A model generated the notes under the pieces. The model was given only the letters and a program-made list of their open reading frames with translations. It was not told the DNA's origin and made no database searches. From JALYNX01 sp963746905 (GTDB lineage Bacteria > Actinomycetota > Acidimicrobiia > Spongiisociales > ZC4RG35), in NCBI GenBank assembly GCA_963746905.1, contig CAVVCY010000002.1, forward strand, positions 331,694 through 395,693: a stretch of DNA of 64,000 nucleotides, in the 5' to 3' direction. Each line of letters opens with the position of its first letter. Position 1 is the first letter of the stretch. This document shows positions 43,273-53,300 of the stretch, in pieces. The translations under genes and the position numbers were made by a program.

Positions 43273-45135
43273 TCAGGCCGATGCCGACTCGGCGAACTGG
43301 GTCCGATATAGCGTGGCATAGAGACCGCCTCGGGCCACCAGAGTGGCGTGATCTCCCCGCTCCACTATCTGGCCCTCATCGAGGACCAGGATCTGGTGGG
43401 CCGCCCGCACCGTCGACAAGCGATGGGCGATCACTATCGAAGTTCGGCCCTCCATGACCACCTCGAGCGCCTCCTGGATCAAAGCTTCGGACCTCGAGTC
43501 GAGGTGCGAGGTGGCCTCGTCGAGGATCAGGATTCGAGGATCCTCGAGCAGGACCCGGGCGATGGCAATCCGCTGCTTCTCTCCCCCAGAAAGCCGGTAC
43601 CCGCGCTCTCCGACCACGGTCTCGTAGGCCAGGGGAAGCTTGGTGATCATCTCGTGGATGTTCGCCGCCTGACAGGCAGCGATCAGCTCGTCGAGCTCGG
43701 CGTTCGGCTTGGCGTACCTGAGGTTGGCAGCGATGGTGTCGTGGAAGAGATAAGTCTCCTGGGTGACCACACCCACCGATGCGGCAAGCTCCCGGAGGGC
43801 GACATTACGCACATCGTGGCCGTCGATCAGCACGGCACCCTCGGTGACGTCATAGAGCCTCGGCACCAGATATGAGATGGTCGTCTTGCCGGCTCCTGAG
43901 GGTCCGACGAGGGCGGTCAGGGTTCCCGGATCGGACACAAACGACGCATTCCTGATCGCCCATTCCCTCGTCGAGGCTGATGCAACCGACGGAACTGCGC
44001 CAGGATCCCGGTCCCAGAAGCGCTTCACCGCTTCGAGGCCCTCGGGGCCATCGCTCTGATAGCGAAACGACACATCGCGAAGTTCGACCCTTCCCTCGGC
44101 CGGGACCACGGGCTCGGGGTCCACCGGGTCAGGGATGTCGACCTCGAGGTCCATTACCTCGAACACCCGCTCGAACGACACGAGAGAGGTCGCGAACTCG
44201 ACGCGGGAGTTGGAGATCCCGGCCAGGGGGCCATAGAGCTGGACCAGTAGGAACGAGAACATGACGATGTCCCCCGTAGTCAGTTGATCGTTGATCACCA
44301 GATATCCACCAACCCAGAAAACAGTTGCGGTCCCAACCGCGGCCACCAGACCGAGAGCAGCGAAGAACCCCCGGCCCACCATGGCCCGTTTCACCTCGAG
44401 GTCCCGAACCTGAGACGCCTGATCCCCGAATCGCTCAGCCATCTCGTCCCATCTCCCAAAGAGACGGACGAGGAGAGCCCCGCTGACGTTGAAGCTCTCC
44501 TGGAGGGTGCCCGACATCTTGGCCTCTTGCTCCATCAACTGCTGGGTCATGCGTCGAAGGACTCTGGCCACCCGCCGCGCTGGGAGCACAAAGAGAGGCA
44601 GTGCGGCCACAGCGAGCAGGGTCAGCCGCCAATCCGTCGCGAGCATGACGGCGAGGATGATCACCACCATGACGATGTTGGAGATGATGGTCATCAAGGT
44701 CCCGGTGATCGCCGATTGCGAGCCCTCCACGTCACTGTTCAGTCGATTCATCAGCTCACCGGTCTTGGTGGCGGTGAAGAACCGCAGAGACATTCGCTGC
44801 AGGTGGGCAAACAACTCCCGACGAAGATCGAAGATGATCCCCTCACCCACTCGCGACGACCACCAACGCTGGGCGATGCCGACCACTGCACTGATCAACG
44901 GCACGAGGATCATCGCCAGCCCGAGCAGGCTCAGCAGGCGTATGTCCTTATCCGGGATCGCGTCATCGAGCAGGAGTCGAATCATCATTGGTGGGACTAC
45001 ACCCAGCCCGGAGATGATGAAGATGGTGGCCAGGATCCCGATCAGGCTGGGGAGATATGGCCTCCCATAGCTCCAGACGCGCCGAAGCAGGGCACGATCG
45101 ATGTCGGGGCGATCGTGCTCCTCGTCATAGCGCAT
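43273..45135 (-). CDS. ABC exporter (MsbA/multidrug type), fused membrane and ATPase domains
   Basis: The 620-residue half-transporter has six membrane helices (first 330 residues) and a nucleotide-binding domain with Walker A VGPSGAGKTTIS, signature LSGGEKQRIAIARVLL, Walker B ILILDEATSHLD and the switch His in VIAHRLSTVR. It would act as a homodimer that exports lipids or drugs. An insert of about 30 residues precedes the ATPase core (VKRFWDRDPGAVPSVASAST). The substrate is unknown. It is followed by the lipoprotein gene region at 45199 upstream on the same strand. Confidence 0.9.
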   Translation of the reverse strand: MRYDEEHDRPDIDRALLRRVWSYGRPYLPSLIGILATIFIISGLGVVPPMMIRLLLDDAIPDKDIRLLSLLGLAMILVPLISAVVGIAQRWWSSRVGEGIIFDLRRELFAHLQRMSLRFFTATKTGELMNRLNSDVEGSQSAITGTLMTIISNIVMVVIILAVMLATDWRLTLLAVAALPLFVLPARRVARVLRRMTQQLMEQEAKMSGTLQESFNVSGALLVRLFGRWDEMAERFGDQASQVRDLEVKRAMVGRGFFAALGLVAAVGTATVFWVGGYLVINDQLTTGDIVMFSFLLVQLYGPLAGISNSRVEFATSLVSFERVFEVMDLEVDIPDPVDPEPVVPAEGRVELRDVSFRYQSDGPEGLEAVKRFWDRDPGAVPSVASASTREWAIRNASFVSDPGTLTALVGPSGAGKTTISYLVPRLYDVTEGAVLIDGHDVRNVALRELAASVGVVTQETYLFHDTIAANLRYAKPNAELDELIAACQAANIHEMITKLPLAYETVVGERGYRLSGGEKQRIAIARVLLEDPRILILDEATSHLDSRSEALIQEALEVVMEGRTSIVIAHRLSTVRAAHQILVLDEGQIVERGDHATLVARGGLYATLYRTQFAESASA

Positions 45136-45198
45136 GTATGTCCACCAGCCACTGGAGCTGAAGATGGTGGGCCTCCTGACCTCGGGACTCGGCCGAGG

Positions 45199-45960
45199 TT
45201 ATCCCGCGAGAGGCTCTAGGTCCGCAAGAGCCACCGACTCGACCGCCATCTCCTGCAAGGTCTGCGTCGGGACAAATGGCCTGCCAAACAACTCGTAGCG
45301 ATAGATCCCCTCAAACCAGACCAGGGTCGTGCCGTTGTCGGCAGTCAGCGACCAAATAGGCCTCCCCTCGATCGAGAAGCTCTCACACACGGTTGTGGTG
45401 CGGTCTGCGAAGCGGGCGCATGACACGTCGGCGTCAGGCTGCTGCACCGCGGCTGACGCTTCGGGGTCCGAGGAGATCTCGAGAACTGCCATCTGGGCGA
45501 CAGACCGCGACCTGGTGTACGGCTCCGAGGACCAGATCCCGAAGGTGGCGACCGGGTCGGCAGACAACTCGCCGTCGTTGTCGAACACCACCTGTGAAGT
45601 CACGTACTCCGCGAGGAAGGGCGCCGTAGCCGGAAATCTGATCTCCGGCAGGATGGACAGGATCTCGGCGCGGCTGGCCTGTATGAAGAGGTCACCGGCC
45701 CTGCGAGCGAATATCTCGTCTTCGACAGCGGCCGCGTCCTCGAGCGGCGCAGTGGTGACGATGGTGTCGTTGAACCACTTCAACACGTCTGAGCCGCTCA
45801 CAGAGGGCACGGTGATCGGGACCATTGTGGTGGTCACGATGGTGGGCTCGGAGATCCAATCGGAGCTCCGTCGACCCAGCGAAGCGAACGGGGCACTACC
45901 ACAGGCGAGGAGAAGCGCGGCCGCTGCGGCCAGCGCAAGAAAACGAGACGCCTTTCGCAC
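45199..45960 (-). CDS. Lipoprotein of unknown function
   Basis: The 253-residue protein begins with a lipoprotein signal (VRKASRFLALAAAAALLLACG, lipobox LLAC). It is followed by a mixed domain with PATAPFLAEYVTSQVVFD, and near the end FEGIYRYELFGRPFVPTQTLQEM. Two Cys residues (VSCARF and TVCESF) may form a disulfide. I do not recognise a family. GTG at 45960 has a good AGGAGGG ribosome binding site. It lies 63 bases ahead of the exporter gene on the same strand, so cotranscription is possible. The 116-base gap to the divergent lipoate ligase gene shows no identified motif. Confidence 0.65.
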   Translation of the reverse strand: MRKASRFLALAAAAALLLACGSAPFASLGRRSSDWISEPTIVTTTMVPITVPSVSGSDVLKWFNDTIVTTAPLEDAAAVEDEIFARRAGDLFIQASRAEILSILPEIRFPATAPFLAEYVTSQVVFDNDGELSADPVATFGIWSSEPYTRSRSVAQMAVLEISSDPEASAAVQQPDADVSCARFADRTTTVCESFSIEGRPIWSLTADNGTTLVWFEGIYRYELFGRPFVPTQTLQEMAVESVALADLEPLAG

Positions 45961-46076
45961 GCACCCTCCTTTCGATTGCCTATCACCCGCAAAATCAACG
46001 GATGAACCGGCCTTCGACGTTCCCGAGACGGCGCGGTTCCTCAAACGGTAACAGTGGACTCCTTATCCTCCTGGTT

Positions 46077-46832
46077 GTGGAAAGACTCACACTGGTCGAG
46101 GATTCCTATGCAGACCATCCGGCGATGGACGTGGCAGTTGCCCACGCCACCCTCTCTGCGGTGGCCCGTGGGGAGATCGGCGGCGTATTCCGCCTTCATG
46201 TGCCCGGGCCGGTCGTGGCTTTCGGGCGGGCTGACCGAGTTCAGCCCGGCTACCCGCAGGCGGTCAGAGCCGCCGAGGCCCATAGGTTTGCCGCCGTGGA
46301 ACGGCTCGCCGGTGGCCGGGCCGCCGTCTTCCACGGCCTCACTCTCGCCTTCTCGCTGGCGCTGGCAGATGGCGATCCGCAGGGTGGCATCCACAGCCGC
46401 TTCCAGATGATCTCAGGAGTGATGATGAAAGCCTTTCAGAGCCTCGGCATCGACGCCCGAGTCGGCGAGGTTCCAGGCGAATACTGTCCCGGATCCTGGT
46501 CGGTCAACGTTGGAGGCCGGGTCAAGGTCATGGGAGTCGGTCAGCGCCTGGTTCGCGGCGCAGCCCACATCGGAGGCGTCGTCGTCGTCGACGATGGGGA
46601 GAGCATCCGCGACGTCCTGATCCCGGTCTACCGGGCCCTCCACATCGACTGGGACCCAAGGACATCCGGGGCCCTCGCCGACCGGTCGCCGGGACTCGAC
46701 AACTCCAAGGTCATCAAGGCCATCAAGAAGGCGATGTCGGGGATCTACGATCTGGAGCCGGGTCATCTCCCCGAGAGTTTGGTGGAGGAGGCGCGGAGTC
46801 TCGTTCCCGAGCACCTGCCAATGGTTGCCTGA
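46077..46832 (+). CDS. Lipoate-protein ligase A family protein
   Basis: The 251-residue protein has the biotin/lipoate ligase fold. It shows HVPGPVVAFGRAD, ERLAGGRAAVFHGLTLAFSLAL, CPGSWSVNVGG and the catalytic-lysine loop GRVKVMGVGQRLVRGAAHIGGVVVV (only the KVMGVGQRLVRGA core is diagnostic). It would attach lipoate or octanoate to E2-type proteins such as the one at 3.5-5 kb. GTG at 46077 is the likely start; no strong ribosome binding site is seen. Its stop overlaps the AroQ start as TGATG. Confidence 0.85.
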   Translation: MERLTLVEDSYADHPAMDVAVAHATLSAVARGEIGGVFRLHVPGPVVAFGRADRVQPGYPQAVRAAEAHRFAAVERLAGGRAAVFHGLTLAFSLALADGDPQGGIHSRFQMISGVMMKAFQSLGIDARVGEVPGEYCPGSWSVNVGGRVKVMGVGQRLVRGAAHIGGVVVVDDGESIRDVLIPVYRALHIDWDPRTSGALADRSPGLDNSKVIKAIKKAMSGIYDLEPGHLPESLVEEARSLVPEHLPMVA

Positions 46833-47929
46833 TGCGCGTCCTCGTTCTCAACGGCCCAAATCTCAATCTGCTCGGAAGCCGGGAGCCCGAGGTCTACGGG
46901 TCGACAACTTTGGGCGATCTCGAGCGCCAGATATCAGAGTGGGCTGGCTCGCTCGGAATTGAGGTCTCCTTCTGCCAATCCAACCACGAAGGCGAACTCG
47001 TCGACGCGATTCAGGGTGCCACCAATGGCGATGGCATCGTGATCAACCCTGGAGCGCTGACCCATACCTCGCGAGCGCTCGGCGATGCCCTGCAATCAGT
47101 CGGAGTCCCCGCAGTCGAAGTCCACATCTCGAATGTGAGAGAGAGGGAGCACTGGCGAAGGGTGTCGCTGGTGTCGCCCGCGTGCGTCCGAACCATCTAT
47201 GGCCGCGGCCTCAAGGGCTACCAGGACGCCATCCGCCATCTGTCCAATCGCGCCGCGGTGCCTTTCGAGACCCTCCGCTATGGGCCTCATCCGGACAACG
47301 TCGGCGACCTGCGACTCCCCGGATCAGGGCCAACAGGGCTGGCCGTCCTCGTGCATGGCGGTTTCTGGCGTCAGGAGTATGAGAGAGACTCGATGGAAAC
47401 CCTGGCGGTCGACCTGGCCGACAAGGGATGGGCCACCTGGAACATCGAATACCGGCGGCTGGGAAACGGCGGGGGCTGGCCCGCCTCGGGGCAAGACGTG
47501 AGGCTTGCCCTCGATCACGTCCACCAGATGCCGCAAGCCAATGGGCTCCGCCCGTCGATCATGGGTCATTCCGCGGGTGGCTATCTCGCCCTATGGGCCT
47601 CCAACCGGGCGTCTGGCTCTCCGATCGGGCTGACCGTGGGCCTGGCGCCGGTGACCGACCTCTCGGCACTGGCTGGGGCCGGCGGACCGGGCAGTGGAGA
47701 GGCGAAGTCGCTTCTGGCCGCGGGAGCCCCGCCGGCCCTCGATGCGCCCTCACCAACACTCCTGGTGCATGGCGGGGAGGACGAATTGGTGCCGGTCTTA
47801 CACAGCACGAGGCTGGCCGATACTACCCGGGTGGAGGTCTTCCCCGGGCTCAGGCACTTCGACATGCTCGATCCCAAAAAGGCCCACTGGTCGACGGTTT
47901 TCGCGGTCTTGGGCGATGCCGAAAAGTGA
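46832..47929 (+). CDS. aroQ: Fusion of type II 3-dehydroquinate dehydratase (AroQ) with an alpha/beta hydrolase
   Basis: Residues 1-142 are a complete type II dehydroquinase with NGPNLNLLGSREPEVYG (Tyr22), INPGALTHTS (Asn72), VEVHISN (His98) and RRVS (Arg109/110). Residues 150-365 are an alpha/beta hydrolase with the HGGFW oxyanion motif, nucleophile GHSAGG (Ser247), Asp317 in GGEDELVP and His342 in GLRHFDML. This HGGFW plus GHSAGG type is seen in kynurenine formamidase-like esterases. There is no frame change at the join. The first half acts in the shikimate pathway; the role of the second is unknown. It is coupled to the lipoate ligase gene. Confidence 0.9.
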   Translation: MRVLVLNGPNLNLLGSREPEVYGSTTLGDLERQISEWAGSLGIEVSFCQSNHEGELVDAIQGATNGDGIVINPGALTHTSRALGDALQSVGVPAVEVHISNVREREHWRRVSLVSPACVRTIYGRGLKGYQDAIRHLSNRAAVPFETLRYGPHPDNVGDLRLPGSGPTGLAVLVHGGFWRQEYERDSMETLAVDLADKGWATWNIEYRRLGNGGGWPASGQDVRLALDHVHQMPQANGLRPSIMGHSAGGYLALWASNRASGSPIGLTVGLAPVTDLSALAGAGGPGSGEAKSLLAAGAPPALDAPSPTLLVHGGEDELVPVLHSTRLADTTRVEVFPGLRHFDMLDPKKAHWSTVFAVLGDAEK

Positions 47930-48017
47930 CCCGAACCGAGTTGTCGCACTTATCCACAACTGGGTAGGGTTTGCAAAGATTGGGCAGCGGTCTAAGCCGC
48001 TGGTGGAGTCGCTTCTT

Positions 48018-48623
48018 ATGCGTTTGAGACGTCTGTCGTTCGTCGCTGGATGGGCAGCTGTGGCCCTTCTGGCAATGGCTGGATTCGCCGCGTTCGACAC
48101 CCAGGACCCGACGGTTGATCAACTGGAGACCGAGGCGGCCGCGGCCAGCGTCGGCCACGCCACTGGCGCCTATGCCGGGCTCACCTTCGCCCTCCTCGCC
48201 GGGGAGACTGCCGAGCTCTCCGTGGCCGGTGACACCTCGACCGCCGATGACACCCAACAGGCCACCGATCCTTCCGACTCTTCGGTCTCAGATCAGCCAT
48301 CGACGGCGTCCATTGTTTCGGAGACGTCGGGCTGGCTCTCCCAGGTCCAGGTCAGGGCATTGGTTTCGCTCTACTTTGCCGCCGAGGATGTCAACCGGGC
48401 GGTGCGGGTGGCGTGGTGCGAGTCGAGATTCGACCCCAACTCGACCGACCTGCGCACCGGTGCCGTGGGTCTCTTCCAGCATCTGCCCCAGTACTGGGAG
48501 GAGCGGGCCTCAGCCGCCGGGTACCCAGGTGCCGACCCCACCGACCCTGCGGCGTCGACCGCCGCGGCCGCCTGGGCGGTGTACGACGGTGGTGGCTGGG
48601 ACATCTTCGCCTGCCGGGGCTGA
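48018..48623 (+). CDS. Exported lysozyme-like (transglycosylase SLT-type) protein
   Basis: The 201-residue protein has an N-terminal signal or anchor (LSFVAGWAAVALLAMAGFAAF), a Ser/Thr/Asp-rich linker, and a C-terminal lysozyme-like domain with AWCESRFDPNSTDLRTGAVGLFQHLPQYW. The Glu in WCES is the likely catalytic acid. It probably trims cell-wall peptidoglycan. ATG at 48018 gives MRLRRLSF; GTG at 48003 is an alternative. The 88-base gap upstream carries a CAGCGG-TCTAAG-CCGCTG hairpin (47986-48003) that I could not assign. Confidence 0.85.
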   Translation: MRLRRLSFVAGWAAVALLAMAGFAAFDTQDPTVDQLETEAAAASVGHATGAYAGLTFALLAGETAELSVAGDTSTADDTQQATDPSDSSVSDQPSTASIVSETSGWLSQVQVRALVSLYFAAEDVNRAVRVAWCESRFDPNSTDLRTGAVGLFQHLPQYWEERASAAGYPGADPTDPAASTAAAAWAVYDGGGWDIFACRG

Positions 48624-48634
48624 ATAGAGAGCCG

Positions 48635-49027
48635 GTGGCCGATCGCAACGTGCTGGGCGGGAAACTCGAGCCCTGCGGCATCGACCCGCTCACCGGTTTC
48701 TATCGGGACGGGACTTGCGTCACCGGACCCGAAGACATCGGCAGCCATACGGTTTGCGCGGTGGTGACTTCGGAGTTCCTTGAGCACCAACGAGGCATCG
48801 GAAACGACCTGAGTTCGCCGATGCCTGAGTATCTGTTTCCGGGACTGGTGCCGGGCGACCGATGGTGTGTGACTGCCTCGAATTGGCTCCGGGCGCACCA
48901 CGATGGGGCGGCGGCCCCTGTCGTCCTCGCCTCGACGCATGAGCGAGCCCTCGACCTCATATCGCTGGAGATCCTCCGGGAGCACTCGGTCGATGTGCCC
49001 GCCGATCCGGGCATCCTCGAGGCCTGA
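48635..49027 (+). CDS. DUF2237-family protein
   Basis: The 130-residue protein matches the DUF2237 pattern closely: NVLGGKLEPCGIDPLTGFYRDG, TGPEDIGSHTVCAVVT, GNDLSSPMPEYLFPGL and GDRWCVTASNW, with conserved Cys residues. Its function is unknown. The GTG at 48635 follows the lysozyme-like gene by 11 bases, and the next gene begins one base after its stop, so the series 48018-49903 may be one transcript. Confidence 0.88.
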   Translation: MADRNVLGGKLEPCGIDPLTGFYRDGTCVTGPEDIGSHTVCAVVTSEFLEHQRGIGNDLSSPMPEYLFPGLVPGDRWCVTASNWLRAHHDGAAAPVVLASTHERALDLISLEILREHSVDVPADPGILEA

Positions 49028-49028
49028 C

Positions 49029-49418
49029 GTGGCCACCTGGGACGATGTACGGCGTATCGCCCTGGAACTGCCCGGGACGGCGGAAGGGACGTCGTATGGC
49101 AACCTGGGCTGGAGCGTCAAGGGCAAGGGCTTCGTATGGGAGCGACCTCTGCGGACGGCCGACTACAAGGCACTGGGTGACCTGGCCCCCGACGGCCCGA
49201 TCCTCGCAATTCGTGTTCCCGACCTCGGGGTCAAGGAAGCCTTGCTGACTGACGACCCCGAGGTCTTCTTCACCACCCCCCACTTCGAGGGCTATCCGGC
49301 CGTCCTGGTGCGTCTGGAGGAAATCGCCGTCGACGAGCTCGAAGAGGTGATCGTCGAGGCATGGCTCGATCGAGCCCCGAAACGGGTCGCCAGGGACTAC
49401 TTGGACTCGATGACATGA
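49029..49418 (+). CDS. MmcQ/YjbR-family protein
   Basis: The 129-residue protein shows VRRIALELPGTAEGTSYGNLGWSVKGKGFVWERP, a common MmcQ/YjbR start, then a domain ending in VEAWLDRAPKRVARDYLDSM. The fold is CyaY-like, and family members are often listed as DNA-binding, though this is weakly supported. GTG at 49029 gives MATWDDVRR. Its stop overlaps the next gene as ATGA. Confidence 0.85.
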   Translation: MATWDDVRRIALELPGTAEGTSYGNLGWSVKGKGFVWERPLRTADYKALGDLAPDGPILAIRVPDLGVKEALLTDDPEVFFTTPHFEGYPAVLVRLEEIAVDELEEVIVEAWLDRAPKRVARDYLDSMT

Positions 49419-49903
49419 CGATCACCTTCTCCCGACTCCCCGAGGCCCCATTCGATGAGATCCTGCGTCTGATCAATGAGCCTCGAAACACCCGCCACAT
49501 GCCTCTGTTCAGCCAATTCACCCCGGAAGAGGCAAAGGGTTGGATCGCGGGGAAGGACGGGCAATGGGACGAGTACGGGTATGGGCCGTGGGCGTTTTAC
49601 ATCGATGGTGTGTTCGTGGGTTGGGGTGGTTTCCAACACGAGGACGACGGAGCGGACTTCGGGCTGGTCTTGCTCCCCGAGTTCTGGGGCCACGGTCTTG
49701 ACATCACCCGGGTGGCCCTGGAAAAGGGCTTCACCGAATTCGGGTTCGACGAGGTCTACGCGCTGTTGCCGCTCACCAGAAACGCCGATCGGGCAATGGC
49801 CAAAGTCGGCTTCGAGACCCTGAGCGTCATCGACTACGACGGGATTCCGTTTCGCCAGTACCGGCTCGGTCGCGATCAGTGGGAGGAGCGGTCAGGCTCC
49901 TGA
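49415..49903 (+). CDS. GNAT-family N-acetyltransferase
   Basis: The 162-residue protein is a RimJ-like GNAT enzyme. It shows NEPRNTRHMPLFSQFT, GWGGFQHEDDGADFGLVLLPEFWGHGLDITRVALEKGF and LTRNADRAMAKVGFE. The usual Q/RxxGxG/A acetyl-CoA loop is replaced by EFWGHGLD, which is close to the family form. The substrate is unknown. ATG at 49415 overlaps the previous stop. Its 3' end overlaps the convergent VOC gene by 12 bases. Confidence 0.82.
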   Translation: MTITFSRLPEAPFDEILRLINEPRNTRHMPLFSQFTPEEAKGWIAGKDGQWDEYGYGPWAFYIDGVFVGWGGFQHEDDGADFGLVLLPEFWGHGLDITRVALEKGFTEFGFDEVYALLPLTRNADRAMAKVGFETLSVIDYDGIPFRQYRLGRDQWEERSGS

Positions 49904-50305
49904 GTGCCCAACCTCCTGGACCAGCCAGCCGTTGCCGTCCGGATCACTGAATGCTGCGTATGAGCCGTAGTCGGACCGCTCCGGGTGAAGACCGGGGGTC
50001 TGACCGGCGGCACCAAAGTGGAAGGGATCGCTGATCTCGATGCCACGACTCTTGAGGTCTTCTAGCGCAAGCTCGAGGTCAGTCACCACCAGGTGCAGGC
50101 CCTGGATCGACCCGGGCACGGCTTGGCTGATCCCTTTCCCGAAGCTGACCGAGCATGCCGACCCCGGCGGGGTCACCTGGATCACCCGGAAGTCTTCGCT
50201 CGCCTTGTGGTCGACATCGACGTGGAAGCCCGCCTTCTCGTAGAACTCCTTGGCCCGATCCGGGTCCGAGACCGGCAGGATCATCAATTCCAGTTTCATG
50301 TCCAT
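49892..50305 (-). CDS. VOC-family (glyoxalase/bleomycin-resistance-like) protein
   Basis: The 137-residue protein has two VOC repeats. The first begins LELMILPVSDPDRAKEFYEKAGF and the second GLHLVVTDLELALEDLKSRG, ending YAAFSDPDGNGWLVQEV with the usual terminal Glu ligand. Role unknown. The ATG at 50305 has GGAG 5 bases upstream; another ATG is at 50299. It lies 13 bases after the dnaE2 gene on the same strand. Confidence 0.85.
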   Translation of the reverse strand: MDMKLELMILPVSDPDRAKEFYEKAGFHVDVDHKASEDFRVIQVTPPGSACSVSFGKGISQAVPGSIQGLHLVVTDLELALEDLKSRGIEISDPFHFGAAGQTPGLHPERSDYGSYAAFSDPDGNGWLVQEVGHSGA

Positions 50306-50318
50306 TGGTTCTCCTCTC

Positions 50319-53300
50319 TCATCGAAAGTCTCGTGACTGCACGGTTTGCACGCCAATCGCCTGGAAGTCCCGGGCGACGATGTTGGTCACCCCGTCGTGG
50401 TATTCGAGCCGGCCTTCGATCACCAGAGCCGGGCTCTTCCTGACCACCTCTCGATGCTTGGCCCAGACATCGGGCAACACCACGATGTTCAACAGCCCGG
50501 TCTCGTCCTCCAGATTGAGGAAGTAGACCCCTTTGGCGGTGCCCGGCCGCTGCCGGTGGGTGACCACCCCGGCCACCTTGACCCGGGCCCGATGACGCTC
50601 CACTTCCAGGGCCTCAGCAGCGGTGAGACATCCCACCATCTGATCCCGAACGAAGCTCATCGGATGACGACCCGACACCCCGGTCGCCCACAGATCGGCC
50701 CGATGCTTCTCCTCGTCACTCATCCCCGGCAGAGGAGGCGCCACCACCCCCGGTGAGAGCGCCAGTCGCTCCGGGTCGATCTCGGCCAATGCCCCGGCCG
50801 CCCACATCCCCTCCCGACGACCGAGCCCGATCGACTCCAAGCGCTCCCGAAACCGCAAGGCCCTCCAGGGCGTCCACCCCGAGGCCGGTGCGAAACGCCA
50901 GGTCTTCGGGAGATTCGAACGAGCCCGCCCAGGATCCGGGCCGCCTCGATCCGGGTCACCTCCCGCTCCCCCAGGTTGCGCACGTAACGCAGCCCCATCC
51001 GCACCCCGACCGGAGGGCGGATCGGGTCGTCGGCAGTTCCCCGCCCCCGCCGCCACTTCTCGCCCAGATAGGTCACCACGTCGTCGCGATCAGCCTCCAC
51101 CGATTCGATGGTGCAGTCGTGCCAGGACACGTTCACATCCGGCCGCAGGACCACAACACCGTGACGCTGCGAGTCCTGGACCAGGGAGTTCGGGCTGTAG
51201 AACCCCATAGGTTGGGCGTTGAGCAGCCCTGCCAGATACTCGGCCGGATAGTGGAAGCGGAGCCAGGCGGACATGTAGACGATGTAGGCAAAGCTGACCG
51301 AGTGGCTCTCCGGGAACCCGAACGAGGCGAAGCCCTGCAGCTTCTCCCAGATCTCGTCGGCTGCGGCGTCGACGATCCCGTTGGCCGCCATCCCGACGAA
51401 CAGATCCTCACGGAGCTTCCCCATCGCCTTCTCCGAGCGTTTGTGGGTCATCGCTTGTCGGAGACGGTCGGCCTGGCCACCGTCGAACCCGGCGCAGATC
51501 CGGGCCAACTCCATCAATTGCTCCTGGAAGATGGGAACCCCCAGCGTCTTGGCCAGGATCGGCTCGGTGGAGGGGTGGGGGTAGCGGACCGGCTCCTCCC
51601 CGCTCCGCCGCCGCAGATAGGGGTGGACCGACTGGCCCTGGATCGGGCCGGGACGAATCAGGGCAACCTCGACCGCCAGGTCGTAGAAGGTCTTCGGCTT
51701 CATCTTGGGCAGGGTGGCCATCTGTGCCCTGGACTCGATCTGGAACAAGCCGACGGTGTCGGCCCGGGTGATCGAGCGGTAGATCGCAGTCTCCTGGGGG
51801 ATGACCGCCAGGTCGACATCGATGCCGTGAGTGTCCTCGATCAGGTCGTGGGCGAGATGGAGGGCGTTGAGCATCCCCAGGCCGAGCAGGTCGAACTTGA
51901 CGATCCCCACCGCCGCCGAATCGTCCTTGTCCCATTGGAGGACTGTTCTCCCCTCCATCCGCCCCCACTCCAGTGGCACCACCTGCCACAAGGGGCGGTC
52001 GGCAATGACCATCCCCCCGGAGTGGATCCCGAGATGACGGGGGTAGCCGTCGAGACGCCAGCAGATGTCGTAGATCCTCTCACTGGTCAGACCCTCGGGA
52101 AGCGGGGTGTCGAGACGGAGCTGGGCGGGGTCCCTGGTATCCACGTACTTGGACAGCCCATCCACCTGGGCCTGAGTGAAGCCAAAGGTCTTGGCCACGT
52201 CCCGGAGCACCGATTTCGCCCGGTAGGTGATGACATTGGCGACCATCGCCGCCCGCTCCCGCCCGTACTGGCGATAGCAGTACTGGATCACCTCCTCCCG
52301 GCGGTCGGCTTCGAAGTCGATGTCGATGTCCGGTGGCCTCCCCCGCTCCTCGGAAAGGAAGCGCTCGAAGGGGAGTTGGAGCCGGATCGGGTCGACACGG
52401 GTCAGGCCCAGACAGCGACAAACTGCCGAATCAGCACCCGAGCCCCGAATCTGACAGTAGATGTCCTGGGTTCGGGCGAAGTCGATGATGTCCTTGACCA
52501 CCAGGAAGTACCCGGGGAAGCCGAGCTTCTCGATGATGTCCAACTCGTGCTCCAGCCGGCGTCTCGCCCCGGGGTCGATGCCGTCTTCGGAGCCGGCGTA
52601 GACATCCCTCGCTCCCTCCCAGGTGAGATGACGCAGGTAGTCCATCTCGTCCTGGAAGTGGCCGGGCATCGGGAAGTCGGGGAGATTGGGAGCGACCAGG
52701 CCAAGGTCGAAGGCGAGACGCCGCCCCAGCTCCCCGGCCCGGGCCACCGACCCCGGGTAGCGGGCGAATCGCACCGCCATCTCCCGCGGGGACTTCAGAT
52801 AGCGCTCGTCGCTGGCAGGTCGGAACCCGTCGGCGAGGGCCAGAGTTCGCCTTCCCCCGATGGCGGCAAGAACCTCTGAGAGATAGGCGTCTTTTCGCTG
52901 GTGATAGTGGACCTGGTTGGTGGCGACAACGGGAAGGGCAAGCTTCTGTGACACCTCCCACATCAGGTCGTTGCGGGGGTCGTCTTCGGGCATGCCGTGA
53001 TGCCACAACTCGAGATGGAGCCGGGACCCGAACAGCTCTCTCAGCTTCGAGCTCTCCCTGATCGTCGCCCCCAGCTCTCCTCGGGAGGCGGCCTTGGGGA
53101 CCGCCCCGAAGTGACAACCGGTCAGTGCATGGACGTCGGGGTTGCGAGCAGCCTCCGCCAGGTCGTCCCAGACATAGATCGGGTGATCCTTCTCCCCTCG
53201 CAGCTGGGCCCTGGTCACCAGATTGGAGAGGGCCCGATAACCATCGGGCGAGCCGGCGAGAAGCACCAGATGATCGGTCTCCGGAAGATCGGTCGGCTTG

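Noticed and set aside
47930..48017. Possible c-di-AMP riboswitch before the lysozyme-like gene
   Set aside because: Such riboswitches often precede cell-wall hydrolase genes, but the gap is only 88 bases and shows one simple hairpin (CAGCGG/CCGCTG), not the expected conserved core.
50753..52879. Long open frame of about 700 codons on the plus strand
   Set aside because: It is antisense to dnaE2, whose protein matches a known family throughout. The composition of the frame reflects GC-rich codon use of the opposite strand.
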